5,297 nucleotides of DNA from Paracoccaceae bacterium (GTDB lineage: Bacteria > Pseudomonadota > Alphaproteobacteria > Rhodobacterales > Rhodobacteraceae), in contig NVUP01000010.1 of the NCBI GenBank assembly GCA_002401945.1, positions 38,659 to 43,955 on the forward strand. Reading direction: 5' to 3'. The position numbers and the translations under genes were made by a program. The first letter of the stretch is position 1, and every line of letters starts with the position of its first letter. Below the pieces are notes generated by a model. The model searched no databases. It was not told where the DNA came from and saw nothing but the letters and a program-made list of their open reading frames with translations. Below, in pieces: positions 1 through 5,297 of this stretch.

Positions 1-1244
1 AGTGGCAAATTCAACGTCGTCGCCAGTGTCTCCAGCCAGAACCGGGACTGTGCCCCGCCGCCAATGGCCAGAAGTCGCGACAGGTTGGTGCCCGTTGCCT
101 TCAACGCATCGAGGTTATCGCGAAGGGCAAAGCAAACGCCCTCCATCACCGCTTGGGTCAGATCTTCGGGCGAGGTTGCAACATCCAACCCGACAAAAGA
201 ACCACGCACGGTGCTGTCGTTGTGCGGGGTGCGTTCACCGGACAGATAGGGCAGGAACAGGGTATCTGACGGCCCGAAAATCGGACCATCCAATTTGCCA
301 GCAAGCTCGGCCGGGGACCGGCCCAAGAGACGCGAAAGCCAGTTCAGGCAATCGGTGGCCGCAAGAATAACGCCCATCTGGTACCAGGTATCAGGCACCG
401 CGTGGCAGAAGGTATGCACGGCAGTTGCCGGGTCTGGTGCAAATTTGTTTTTCGCAGCGAGCAACACGCCAGAGGTGCCAAGCGAGACAAACCCGTCGCC
501 GTCGCGAAAACAGCCAACACCGCAGGCTGCGACGGCATTGTCACCACCGCCACCAGCGACGGTTACCGGGCCAGCCATGCCCCAATCGGCGCGCAATTGG
601 TCGCGCACATGGCCAGAGCTTTCCGAGCCTTCAACCAGTCTGGGCATTTGATCCAGCCGCATATGGCCAGCGTCCAGCAACTCTTCTGACCAGGCCCGCT
701 TGCCAACGTCCAGCCAAGAGGTACCCGCGCTGTCAGACATGTCGCCGACATACTCCCCAGTCAACCAAAGACGAAGATAGTCCTTGGGCAGCAGAACTTT
801 TGCCACCTTGGCAAAGATCTCTGGTTCATTTTCCTTGACCCAAGTCAACTTTGGTGCCGTGAAGCCCGGAAATACGATGTTCCCCGACAGGCCGCGCACA
901 TTGGGGTTTGCATCCAGAACAGCAGCCTGAGCAGCTGAGCGGGTGTCGTTCCAGAGGATGCAGGGCCGCAGTACTTGCCCGCCCGCATCCAGCAGAGTTG
1001 CGCCGTGCATATGGCCGCTTAGACCGATGCCGCGAACAGCGCTAAATTCAGCTGGGTGAGAGGCCTTCAACGCGGCCATCACCTTCTGACAGGCGTCAAC
1101 CCAATCCGATGGATCTTGCTCACTCCAGCCGGGATGAGGGTTCGCCACCGAATAAGCCGCATCAGCGGTTGCGACGATTGCTCCGGCCTCATCAGCCAAC
1201 AAAGCCCGCAAGCCAGAAGTCCCCAGGTCCAACCCGATATACAT
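1..1244 (-). CDS. xylB: Xylulokinase (FGGY carbohydrate kinase), 3' end cut by window edge
   Basis: This cytoplasmic enzyme phosphorylates D-xylulose with ATP to D-xylulose 5-phosphate, which feeds the pentose phosphate pathway from xylose or from pentitols such as xylitol and D-arabinitol. I translated 414 uninterrupted codons. The N-terminus MYIGLDLGTSG is the FGGY ATPase phosphate-binding loop with Asp6. It is followed by HPGWSEQDP (37-45), SGHMHGATLLD (76-86), ILWNDTR (96-102), FPGFTAPKLTW (125-135), LLPKDYLRL (151-159) and DMSDSAGT (168-175). GGGGDN (231-236) holds the expected catalytic base Asp235, LGTSGV (255-260) and YLSGERTPHN (333-342) follow, and the adenosine-site GGGAQS is at 395-400. 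These match E. coli XylB (about 484 residues, recalled) nearly block for block, so about 70 C-terminal residues lie beyond base 1. The ATG at 1244 is chosen because it gives the canonical N-terminus and has an AGAGGAG ribosome site. Glycerol kinase or rhamnulokinase is less likely, given the XylB-specific MHGATLLD and APKLTW blocks. Confidence 0.96.
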   Translation of the reverse strand, partial: MYIGLDLGTSGLRALLADEAGAIVATADAAYSVANPHPGWSEQDPSDWVDACQKVMAALKASHPAEFSAVRGIGLSGHMHGATLLDAGGQVLRPCILWNDTRSAAQAAVLDANPNVRGLSGNIVFPGFTAPKLTWVKENEPEIFAKVAKVLLPKDYLRLWLTGEYVGDMSDSAGTSWLDVGKRAWSEELLDAGHMRLDQMPRLVEGSESSGHVRDQLRADWGMAGPVTVAGGGGDNAVAACGVGCFRDGDGFVSLGTSGVLLAAKNKFAPDPATAVHTFCHAVPDTWYQMGVILAATDCLNWLSRLLGRSPAELAGKLDGPIFGPSDTLFLPYLSGERTPHNDSTVRGSFVGLDVATSPEDLTQAVMEGVCFALRDNLDALKATGTNLSRLLAIGGGAQSRFWLETLATTLNLP

Positions 1245-1253
1245 CTGTGTCCA

Positions 1254-1260
1254 CTCCTCT
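1254..1260 (-). promoter_or_regulatory. Ribosome binding site of xylB
   Basis: AGAGGAG on the minus strand is a near-consensus Shine-Dalgarno sequence, 9 nt before the ATG at 1244. It confirms that start codon. Confidence 0.8.
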
Positions 1261-1302
1261 TTGCCGCGCTCCCCTGTAGGAACTAGGCTTATTTATTTTA
1301 GC

Positions 1303-1335
1303 TGACAAATTAAACCTGAACGGCGGCATTTGTCA
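1303..1335. promoter_or_regulatory. Inverted repeat over the xylB promoter, candidate operator
   Basis: TGACAAAT (1303-1310) and ATTTGTCA (1328-1335) form a perfect 8-bp inverted repeat with a 17-nt spacer. One arm overlaps the -35 box and the other overlaps the -10 box. A third copy of the half-site, TGTCAGC (1341-1347), mirrors GCTGACA (1301-1307). The placement suits a repressor that blocks RNA polymerase, but which protein binds is unknown. Part of the symmetry follows from the TTGACA box itself, so chance cannot be excluded. Confidence 0.4.
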
Positions 1336-1336
1336 A
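1309..1336 (-). promoter_or_regulatory. Predicted sigma-70 promoter of xylB
   Basis: On the minus strand an exact TTGACA -35 box (1336-1331) is followed after 16 nt by TTTAAT (1314-1309), five of six matches to the -10 consensus. Transcription would begin near 1302 and give a leader of roughly 58 nt before the xylB ATG. This indicates that xylB can be transcribed independently of the regulator gene upstream of it. A weaker alternative -10, TAAAAT (1300-1295), has no good -35 partner. Confidence 0.6.
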
Positions 1337-1411
1337 TACATGTCAGCGGCCAGTATTTTGCAGGGTGAGCGCGAAAACGGCCGGATCAGAGTTGGAAAGC
1401 CAGATTGGATC

Positions 1412-1435
1412 GGGTCCAGTTCGCGACCTGGACCC
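1412..1435. repeat. Perfect 8-bp inverted repeat, possible hairpin
   Basis: GGGTCCAG (1412-1419) and CTGGACCC (1428-1435) are perfect reverse complements around an 8-nt loop containing TCGCGA. As RNA this would be a strong GC-rich hairpin on either strand. No run of T follows on the minus strand, so it is not a textbook intrinsic terminator. It could be a weak or factor-assisted terminator for the regulator transcript, an mRNA-stabilising structure, or a protein-binding site. Confidence 0.45.
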
Positions 1436-1536
1436 AATTGAAACAGGTGCATCTGCAACAACAAGCGCAGGTTATCCGCAAGCGATCCCCGCACCATTGC
1501 ACTGACGCGGTCTAAACTTGTGCGGTCAACGGATAT

Positions 1537-1559
1537 CGATAGCAACGTCTGCTCTATCG
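1537..1559 (-). terminator. Weak hairpin just after the regulator gene
   Basis: CGATAG (1537-1542) and CTATCG (1554-1559) are 6-bp inverted repeats. An alternative fold also pairs AGCA (1541-1544) with TGCT (1550-1553). The structure begins about 9 nt after the regulator stop codon, where a terminator would be expected, but the stem is short and no T-tract follows. The terminator call is tentative. Confidence 0.2.
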
Positions 1560-1567
1560 CGTCTTGG

Positions 1568-2440
1568 TCAGGAAAACTTGCGGAACAATCGCGTCATGTC
1601 GAACAGCTCGTCCAGGCGCTCATAGCGGTCGCGGGTTTCGCTCCAGCTTTCTTCTTGGGTGGCGGCAATCATCGCCTCAAGCAACATCATGGTCGCGATA
1701 TTCGAATCCCAGGCCGAGGGAATTTCAACCCAGCAATTGAAGCTGTACTGCGCCACCGAGGCTATTGGGCTGGCCCATTGATCGGTGATCAAGATGATCT
1801 TGACGCCACGCTCGGCCGCCAACTCGGCCAGCCGCTGCAAATTGGTCTCGTACCGGCGCACATCGAACAACAGCAGGGTATCGCCCTCGACCATATCCAG
1901 CACATAATGCGGCCAGGTCGCGGCGGAGGAGGTCATGGTGGTCACCCGCTGCCGGATCGCCTGAAAGTGGGTAAAGGCATAGTCAGCCAGCGCCCGAGTG
2001 ATACGGCCACCAACAACATAGAGCCGCCCCTCGGTATTGGCCAACAGCCGCACAACTTCGTCAAATTGACCCGAATCGATATTAGAGAACGTCTGCGCCA
2101 GGTTTTCGGTCACCGCATGGGAAAAGCGGTTCAGCAGATGACCTTCGGGCGCCTCGGTGGCCCAATTGGCGCGTCTTTGTGTCGGCCCCGAGACTTGCGC
2201 CTGTAGTTCTTTCAGCAGCGCCTGGTGGAACTGCGGATAGCCCTTGAACCCAAGTTTCTGCACCATTCGTGCCACCGTCGGGGTCGAAACCCCCGCGTTT
2301 GCAGCGACGATAGTGATCGAAGCCAGCCCAGCCGACGGATAGTTTTCCAACAATGAACTCGCGAACTTACGCTCGGATTGCGTCAACGCGGAATACTGCT
2401 CGCGGATCAGTTCACGTACGGTGGCCGTGGGTTTGGTCAA
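1568..2440 (-). CDS. RpiR/MurR-family transcriptional regulator (HTH + SIS domain)
   Basis: This is a cytoplasmic DNA-binding regulator of 290 residues, the usual family length. The N-terminal HTH_6 domain spans about residues 5-80. It has the typical opening LTQSERKFASSLLENYP (19-35) and a helix-turn-helix near 41-65, whose recognition helix STPTVARMVQKLGF (52-65) is followed by GYPQFHQAL. A SIS domain follows at about 125-260: VVGGRITRALADYAF (142-156), GDTLLLFDVRRYET (186-199), ILITDQWASPIASVA (216-230) and DSNIATMMLLEAM (245-257). The usual S-x-S-G-x-T sugar-phosphate motif is replaced by F-D-V-R-R-Y-E-T, as I recall for one large proteobacterial RpiR subgroup, so the ligand may not be a sugar phosphate. 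The start is TTG at 2440: no in-frame ATG or GTG lies between it and the upstream stop, and the first internal Met (59) would destroy the DNA-binding domain. The gene is divergent from the hydrolase-TRAP operon, its most likely target. Confidence 0.93.
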   Translation of the reverse strand: MTKPTATVRELIREQYSALTQSERKFASSLLENYPSAGLASITIVAANAGVSTPTVARMVQKLGFKGYPQFHQALLKELQAQVSGPTQRRANWATEAPEGHLLNRFSHAVTENLAQTFSNIDSGQFDEVVRLLANTEGRLYVVGGRITRALADYAFTHFQAIRQRVTTMTSSAATWPHYVLDMVEGDTLLLFDVRRYETNLQRLAELAAERGVKIILITDQWASPIASVAQYSFNCWVEIPSAWDSNIATMMLLEAMIAATQEESWSETRDRYERLDELFDMTRLFRKFS

Positions 2441-2464
2441 ATTTTCTGTCCCATTCCAAATGCC

Positions 2465-2492
2465 TATATATTGTGCAGATACCCCAAGGCAA
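2465..2492 (-). promoter_or_regulatory. Predicted promoter of the RpiR-family gene
   Basis: On the minus strand TTGCCT (2492-2487, four of six consensus) and TATATA (2470-2465, four of six) are separated by 16 nt. Transcription would start near 2458, leaving a leader of about 17 nt before the TTG start. The match is moderate. The position is reasonable, and no better pair was seen in this region. Confidence 0.4.
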
Positions 2493-2536
2493 GATCAGTG
2501 CGGCGCCGCTACCAATGCCGCCTCTCTGAAAATATA

Positions 2537-2565
2537 TTGACACAAACTGATCCTCGTGAAAAGAT
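2537..2565 (+). promoter_or_regulatory. Predicted promoter of the hydrolase-TRAP operon
   Basis: An exact TTGACA -35 box (2537-2542) lies 17 nt before a poor -10 candidate AAAGAT (2560-2565, three of six). The start codon at 2590 follows at a distance compatible with a leader of about 18 nt. A perfect -35 with a weak -10 fits a regulated promoter. The -10 assignment is uncertain by a base or two. Confidence 0.45.
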
Positions 2566-2570
2566 TTTTC
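2558..2570. promoter_or_regulatory. GAAAA-GAT-TTTTC palindrome, candidate RpiR-type operator
   Basis: GAAAA (2558-2562) and TTTTC (2566-2570) form a perfect 5-bp inverted repeat around GAT. The palindrome covers the predicted -10 box of the rightward operon. Several characterised RpiR-family proteins bind short palindromes with A-rich left and T-rich right halves (for example the GGAA-N6-TTCC type reported for rhizobial IolR). Together with the divergent RpiR-family gene this makes it the best operator candidate here. Binding would block the rightward promoter, so repression is the simplest model. Confidence 0.4.
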
Positions 2571-2589
2571 CAAAATGGGGAGAGACTGA

Positions 2590-3375
2590 ATGTCATTGAG
2601 CGATTCCAACGCTCTTACTGCGGCCGTGGAAATCAGCAACCCAGAGGGATCTGGGGCTGCGTTGATACTTTGTGAACACGCCAGCAATCACTTCCCAGCA
2701 CAGTTTGGCAATCTCGGGATGCAGGTCGCCGATCAGGATAGCCATGCCGCCTGGGATCCGGGCGCGCGGGCCATTGCGCAACATCTCAGTCAGGCGTTGG
2801 ATGCGCCGATGGTGGCGAGTCGGGTGTCGCGGCTGGTCTTTGATTGCAACCGCCCGCCCGAGGCCGCCTCGGCGATGCCAGAAAAATCCGAGTTGATCGA
2901 GGTTCCCGGCAATCGTGATTTGACCGCTGAGCAACGGCAAAAGCGGGTGAATGAGGTCTATCTCCCCTTCTGTCACGCCGTCAGTGACGTGATCAAAGCC
3001 CGCCAACAGGCTGGTCTACAGACCGTTCTGATTACAGTACACAGCTTCACGCCGGTCTATTTTGGCAAGCAGCGATCCGTTGAGATCGGCATTCTGCACG
3101 ATGATGACACCTCCATGGCTGACGCCATGCTGGCCAATGTGCGGTTGCTGTCGCATCGGCGAGTCGAGCGCAATCAACCTTACGGTCCACAAGATGGCGT
3201 TACCCATTCGCTGCGATTGCACGGCATGGCCAATGGTCTGGCCAATGTGATGCTTGAGGTCCGCAACGATCTGCTGCGCTCCCCTGATGACGAGATCAAG
3301 ATGGCCGAGGAGCTGCTGGTCCTGATCCGGCCTGCGCTCGCCACGCTGGCACAACAAGGGGGCAAAAATGCCTAG
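2590..3375 (+). CDS. N-formylglutamate amidohydrolase-like hydrolase (PF05013, COG3931 type)
   Basis: This predicted cytoplasmic metal-dependent amidohydrolase has 261 residues and no signal peptide. Family members such as HutG hydrolyse N-formyl-L-glutamate to glutamate and formate. Family blocks in order: LILCEHASN (25-33), AWDPGAR (54-60), SRLVFDCNRPP (80-90), PGNRD (106-110), TVHSFTPVY (149-157), NQPYG (195-199), LHG (210-212) and LEVRNDLL (222-229). Glu29, His30, His151 and Glu223 are probable metal- or substrate-site residues, inferred from conservation. From memory, the HSFTPVY, NxPY and HG...EVRND pattern fits the COG3931 'predicted' branch better than classical HutG (COG3741), so the real substrate may be another formamide or amide. 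The ATG at 2590 has GGGGAGAG (2577-2584) as ribosome site. The gene opens the operon and overlaps dctQ by 8 nt, which suggests it acts on the imported compound. No histidine-degradation genes are nearby. Confidence 0.9.
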   Translation: MSLSDSNALTAAVEISNPEGSGAALILCEHASNHFPAQFGNLGMQVADQDSHAAWDPGARAIAQHLSQALDAPMVASRVSRLVFDCNRPPEAASAMPEKSELIEVPGNRDLTAEQRQKRVNEVYLPFCHAVSDVIKARQQAGLQTVLITVHSFTPVYFGKQRSVEIGILHDDDTSMADAMLANVRLLSHRRVERNQPYGPQDGVTHSLRLHGMANGLANVMLEVRNDLLRSPDDEIKMAEELLVLIRPALATLAQQGGKNA

Positions 3376-3964
3376 AGTGATAACCGGATATATCCGCGGC
3401 GTGGATGCCCTGAACCGCTTTATTGGCCGGTTCGCCATGTACCTGATCTTTGTTTTGATCGGAGTGCTGCTGTGGTCGTCCATTTCCAAGACCTTTTTCT
3501 ATCCCTCGATCTGGACGCTTGAGATGGCGCAATTTGTGATGGTTGCCTATTACATCTTGGGCGGGCCCTATTCGATCCAGATGGGATCAAACGTGCGGAT
3601 GGACCTGTTCTATGGCGGCTGGTCGACCAGGACCAAAGCCTGGATCGACGCCTTCACGGTGTTTTTCCTGATGTTCTACCTTGGCGTGCTGCTGTTTGGC
3701 GCGGTGGGCTCCACCGCCTATTCACTAGGCTACTTCGGGGTCGAGCCGTTCTCGTTCTTCTGGGACCTGTTCCTCACGCTGTTCACCGACGGTGTGTCGG
3801 GTGTCACTGAGAAAATCGGCCACATGGAACGCAGTCCAACCGCCTGGCGACCCTTCATGTGGCCAGTAAAATCCATGCTGTGTATTGGCGTCATTCTGAT
3901 GCTGGCACAAAGTCTTGCAGAACTGTTCCGTGATATCGGACGTCTTCGCGGAGTTGACCTCTGA
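3368..3964 (+). CDS. dctQ: TRAP transporter small membrane subunit (DctQ)
   Basis: This is the small inner-membrane subunit of a TRAP transporter, which works with DctM and a periplasmic binding protein in ion-gradient-driven uptake of organic acids and related solutes. The 198 residues contain hydrophobic segments near 20-40, 51-70, 92-118 and 166-188, the family's usual four. The conserved stretch after helix 2, GGPYSIQMGSNVRMDLFY (65-82), is the typical N-x-R-x-D signature, and the C-terminal block WPVKSM...AQSLAELFR (165-188) is also typical. The pattern resembles the COG4665 group (mannitol/chloroaromatic-type TRAP small subunit), recalled rather than searched. Residues 121-150 form an extra segment between helices 3 and 4 containing aromatic PFSFFWDLFLTLF (127-139), which I do not expect in shorter DctQs. 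The start overlaps the upstream stop by 8 nt and has a strong AAGGGGG site (3356-3362). Such overlap implies translational coupling. Confidence 0.92.
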   Translation: MPRVITGYIRGVDALNRFIGRFAMYLIFVLIGVLLWSSISKTFFYPSIWTLEMAQFVMVAYYILGGPYSIQMGSNVRMDLFYGGWSTRTKAWIDAFTVFFLMFYLGVLLFGAVGSTAYSLGYFGVEPFSFFWDLFLTLFTDGVSGVTEKIGHMERSPTAWRPFMWPVKSMLCIGVILMLAQSLAELFRDIGRLRGVDL

Positions 3965-5297
3965 TGTCATATGAATTGATTGCCATCCTGATGTTCAGCG
4001 GCATGATGCTGATGCTGATGACCGGCCAGCGGGTGTTTGGCGCCATCGGCTTTATTGGTGCTGCCGCGGGCATGGCGCTCTGGGGCGTTGGCGGCTCGGA
4101 TATTCCATTTGCAGCAGCGATGAAGCTGATGAAATGGTATCCGATGCTGACCCTGCCGATGTTCATATTTATGGGCTACGTGTTGTCAGAGTCTAAGATC
4201 GCCGATGATCTGTACAAGATGTTCCACGTTTGGATGGGCCCAGTCAAAGGCGGCTTGGCCATCGGCACCATCGGGTTGATGGTACTGGTGTCGGCAATGA
4301 ACGGTTTGTCAGTGGCGGGTATGGCCATTGGGGCCACCATCGCCCTGCCCGAGCTATTGCGGCGTGGCTATGACAAGATCCTGGTCACCGGAGTGGTTCA
4401 GGCGGGTTCATCCTTAGGCATTCTGGTGCCGCCATCGGTGGTGCTGGTGCTTTACGCGATGATCGCGCGCCAGCCGGTGAGCCAGCTGTGGCTGGCCGGG
4501 GTGTTGCCGGGGCTGATGATGGCGGTGATGTTCATCGTCTACATCTATATCCGCGCCCGCCTGCAGCCCGAACTGGGCCCGGCAATGTCACCCGAAGATC
4601 TGCAAGAATACGAGCTGGTGTCAGAGCATCCGCTGCGGGTGAATTATATCGTGCTGGGAACTCTGGTGCTGCTGCCGCTACTGATGATGACCGGGCTGTC
4701 CGGCCCAAAGACCTCGGCAACAATTGCCCTTACCGCCTCGGCGGCTGCGTTTGTCCTGCGCCATAACCCGATGTTCTTTACCGACTTTTTCATGAAGGAA
4801 AAACACCGGCTGTTGTTCTCGGGTGTGCTGCCGCTGGCGATTTTTGCCGCGATGATGGTGCCCTTTATCAACGGCTGGACCTCGCTGGTGGAAAGCTCGG
4901 CAATTGGTGCCATGACCGCCTTTATCGCCGCTGTACTCAAAGGCCGGATGAACCGCGAAGTGTTTGAGACCACGCTGCGCTCGACGTTGGGGATTTCCTG
5001 CATGTTTATGTGGATCATCCTGGCGGCGCTTGGCTTTGGCGCCATCTTTGACGGGCTGGGCGCGGTCAATGCGATCAAGGACCTGTTCACCACCCAGTTG
5101 GGCCTGTCGCCTTGGATGATCCTGATTCTGATGCAGGTCAGTTTTCTGCTGATGGGCACTTTCCTGGATGACACCGCGATGCTGGTGATCGTGGCGCCGC
5201 TGTATGTGCCGCTGGTGGGCGAGCTGGGATTTGACCTGATCTGGTACGGGGTGCTCTATACGATCACCACCCAGATCGCCTATATGACGCCGCCGTT
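3964..5297 (+). CDS. dctM: TRAP transporter large membrane subunit (DctM), 3' end cut by window edge
   Basis: This is the large inner-membrane subunit that forms the transport pathway of a TRAP transporter. I translated 444 codons without a stop. Recognisable family blocks: YPMLTLPMFIFMG (59-71), an IALPELLRRGYDK segment (126-138), GSSLGILVPPSVVLVLY (148-164, the G-x-L-x-x-x-x-PPS motif), SLVESSAIGAM (307-317), MGTFLDDTAMLVIVAPLYVP (397-416) and YMTPP at the cut edge (440-444). The TPP motif normally comes roughly 70 residues before the end, so the full protein should exceed 500 residues against about 430 for ordinary DctM. The extra length lies in a central insert at about 200-285, rich in charged residues, with one hydrophobic segment (228-243). 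This long form and its DctQ partner fit the COG4664/COG4665 type, to which I recall the Fcb 4-chlorobenzoate transporter belongs. The ATG at 3964 shares its A with the dctQ TGA; GGAG (3950-3953) lies 10 nt upstream. The substrate cannot be read from the sequence. Confidence 0.93.
   Translation, partial: MSYELIAILMFSGMMLMLMTGQRVFGAIGFIGAAAGMALWGVGGSDIPFAAAMKLMKWYPMLTLPMFIFMGYVLSESKIADDLYKMFHVWMGPVKGGLAIGTIGLMVLVSAMNGLSVAGMAIGATIALPELLRRGYDKILVTGVVQAGSSLGILVPPSVVLVLYAMIARQPVSQLWLAGVLPGLMMAVMFIVYIYIRARLQPELGPAMSPEDLQEYELVSEHPLRVNYIVLGTLVLLPLLMMTGLSGPKTSATIALTASAAAFVLRHNPMFFTDFFMKEKHRLLFSGVLPLAIFAAMMVPFINGWTSLVESSAIGAMTAFIAAVLKGRMNREVFETTLRSTLGISCMFMWIILAALGFGAIFDGLGAVNAIKDLFTTQLGLSPWMILILMQVSFLLMGTFLDDTAMLVIVAPLYVPLVGELGFDLIWYGVLYTITTQIAYMTPP

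Larger units (their letters stand above)
1337..1567. other. Spacer between the regulator gene and xylB, no convincing gene
   Basis: This stretch has no gene I recognise. One minus-strand frame stays open from just after the regulator stop to a TGA at 1333-1335; its only early start is TTG at 1545, giving about 70 residues. That frame lacks a clear ribosome site, its product resembles no family I know, and it would run into the xylB promoter, so I do not call it a gene. The stretch contains two inverted repeats, listed separately. It may be the long 3' and 5' untranslated DNA between two transcription units, or the decayed remnant of an older gene. Confidence 0.5.

Noticed and set aside
295..838. 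Several overlapping plus-strand open frames of 95-137 codons
   Set aside because: All are antisense to xylB, which translates without interruption and matches the FGGY family along its whole visible length.
1295..1300. TAAAAT as the -10 box of xylB
   Set aside because: No acceptable -35 lies 16-18 nt upstream, whereas TTGACA-N16-TTTAAT nearby is a much better pair.
1520..2206. Long plus-strand open frame of 228 codons
   Set aside because: It lies antisense to the well-supported RpiR-family gene. Its predicted protein is rich in Gly, Arg and His with no recognisable domain, as expected of the shadow of a GC-rich gene.
2500..2509. GCGGCGCCGC perfect palindrome between the divergent promoters
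   Set aside because: A 10-bp GC palindrome is common by chance in GC-rich DNA. It overlaps neither -10/-35 pair, although it could be revisited if footprints fall there.
2590..3375. Calling this gene hutG
   Set aside because: No histidine-utilisation genes are present, and the motifs fit the COG3931 branch better than classical HutG, so the symbol would overstate what is known.
4644..5174. Minus-strand open frame of 176 codons
   Set aside because: It is entirely antisense to dctM, whose frame shows clear TRAP motifs. The antisense protein has no recognisable family features.
1..5297. CRISPR arrays, tRNA or rRNA genes, insertion sequences, phage genes
   Set aside because: I saw no regularly spaced repeats, no tRNA-like or rRNA segment, no transposase and no terminal inverted repeats or target duplications. 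All large blocks are accounted for by metabolic, regulatory and transport genes.

Overview
The window looks like a piece of an alphaproteobacterial chromosome, most likely from the Rhodobacterales (Roseobacter group). The base composition is moderately GC-rich (estimated by eye). The gene types also fit: a xylulokinase close in sequence to E. coli XylB, a SIS-domain RpiR regulator, a COG3931-type N-formylglutamate amidohydrolase-like enzyme and a TRAP transporter. The assignment to a group is inference; no rRNA, tRNA or other marker gene is present.

Left part (minus strand): bases 1-1244 hold most of a xylulokinase gene (xylB), cut off by the window edge about 70 residues before its expected C-terminus. 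A well-formed promoter lies upstream of it, overlapped by a perfect 8-bp inverted repeat that could be an operator. A stretch of about 320 bp with no convincing gene separates xylB from an RpiR-family regulator gene (1568-2440, minus strand, TTG start). This spacer contains two inverted repeats.

Middle: a 149-bp divergent intergenic region (2441-2589) carries a candidate promoter for the regulator and one for the rightward operon. The rightward promoter has an exact TTGACA -35 box. A GAAAA-GAT-TTTTC palindrome covers its predicted -10 box and is a natural candidate for the RpiR operator.

Right part (plus strand): a tightly coupled operon consists of an N-formylglutamate amidohydrolase-like enzyme (2590-3375), a TRAP small membrane subunit DctQ (3368-3964, 8-nt overlap) and a TRAP large membrane subunit DctM (3964 to the window end, 1-nt overlap, incomplete). 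No periplasmic substrate-binding protein (DctP) is visible; it may lie beyond the right edge.

How the parts fit: the divergent regulator probably controls the hydrolase-TRAP operon, which would import a small carboxylated compound and cleave an amide or formamide bond in it. The substrate is unknown. The regulator's SIS domain lacks the usual Ser/Thr-rich sugar-phosphate motif, which agrees with a non-sugar ligand. Whether xylB belongs to the same system is unclear: it has its own promoter and a different candidate operator, so it may belong to a pentose or polyol operon continuing to the left.
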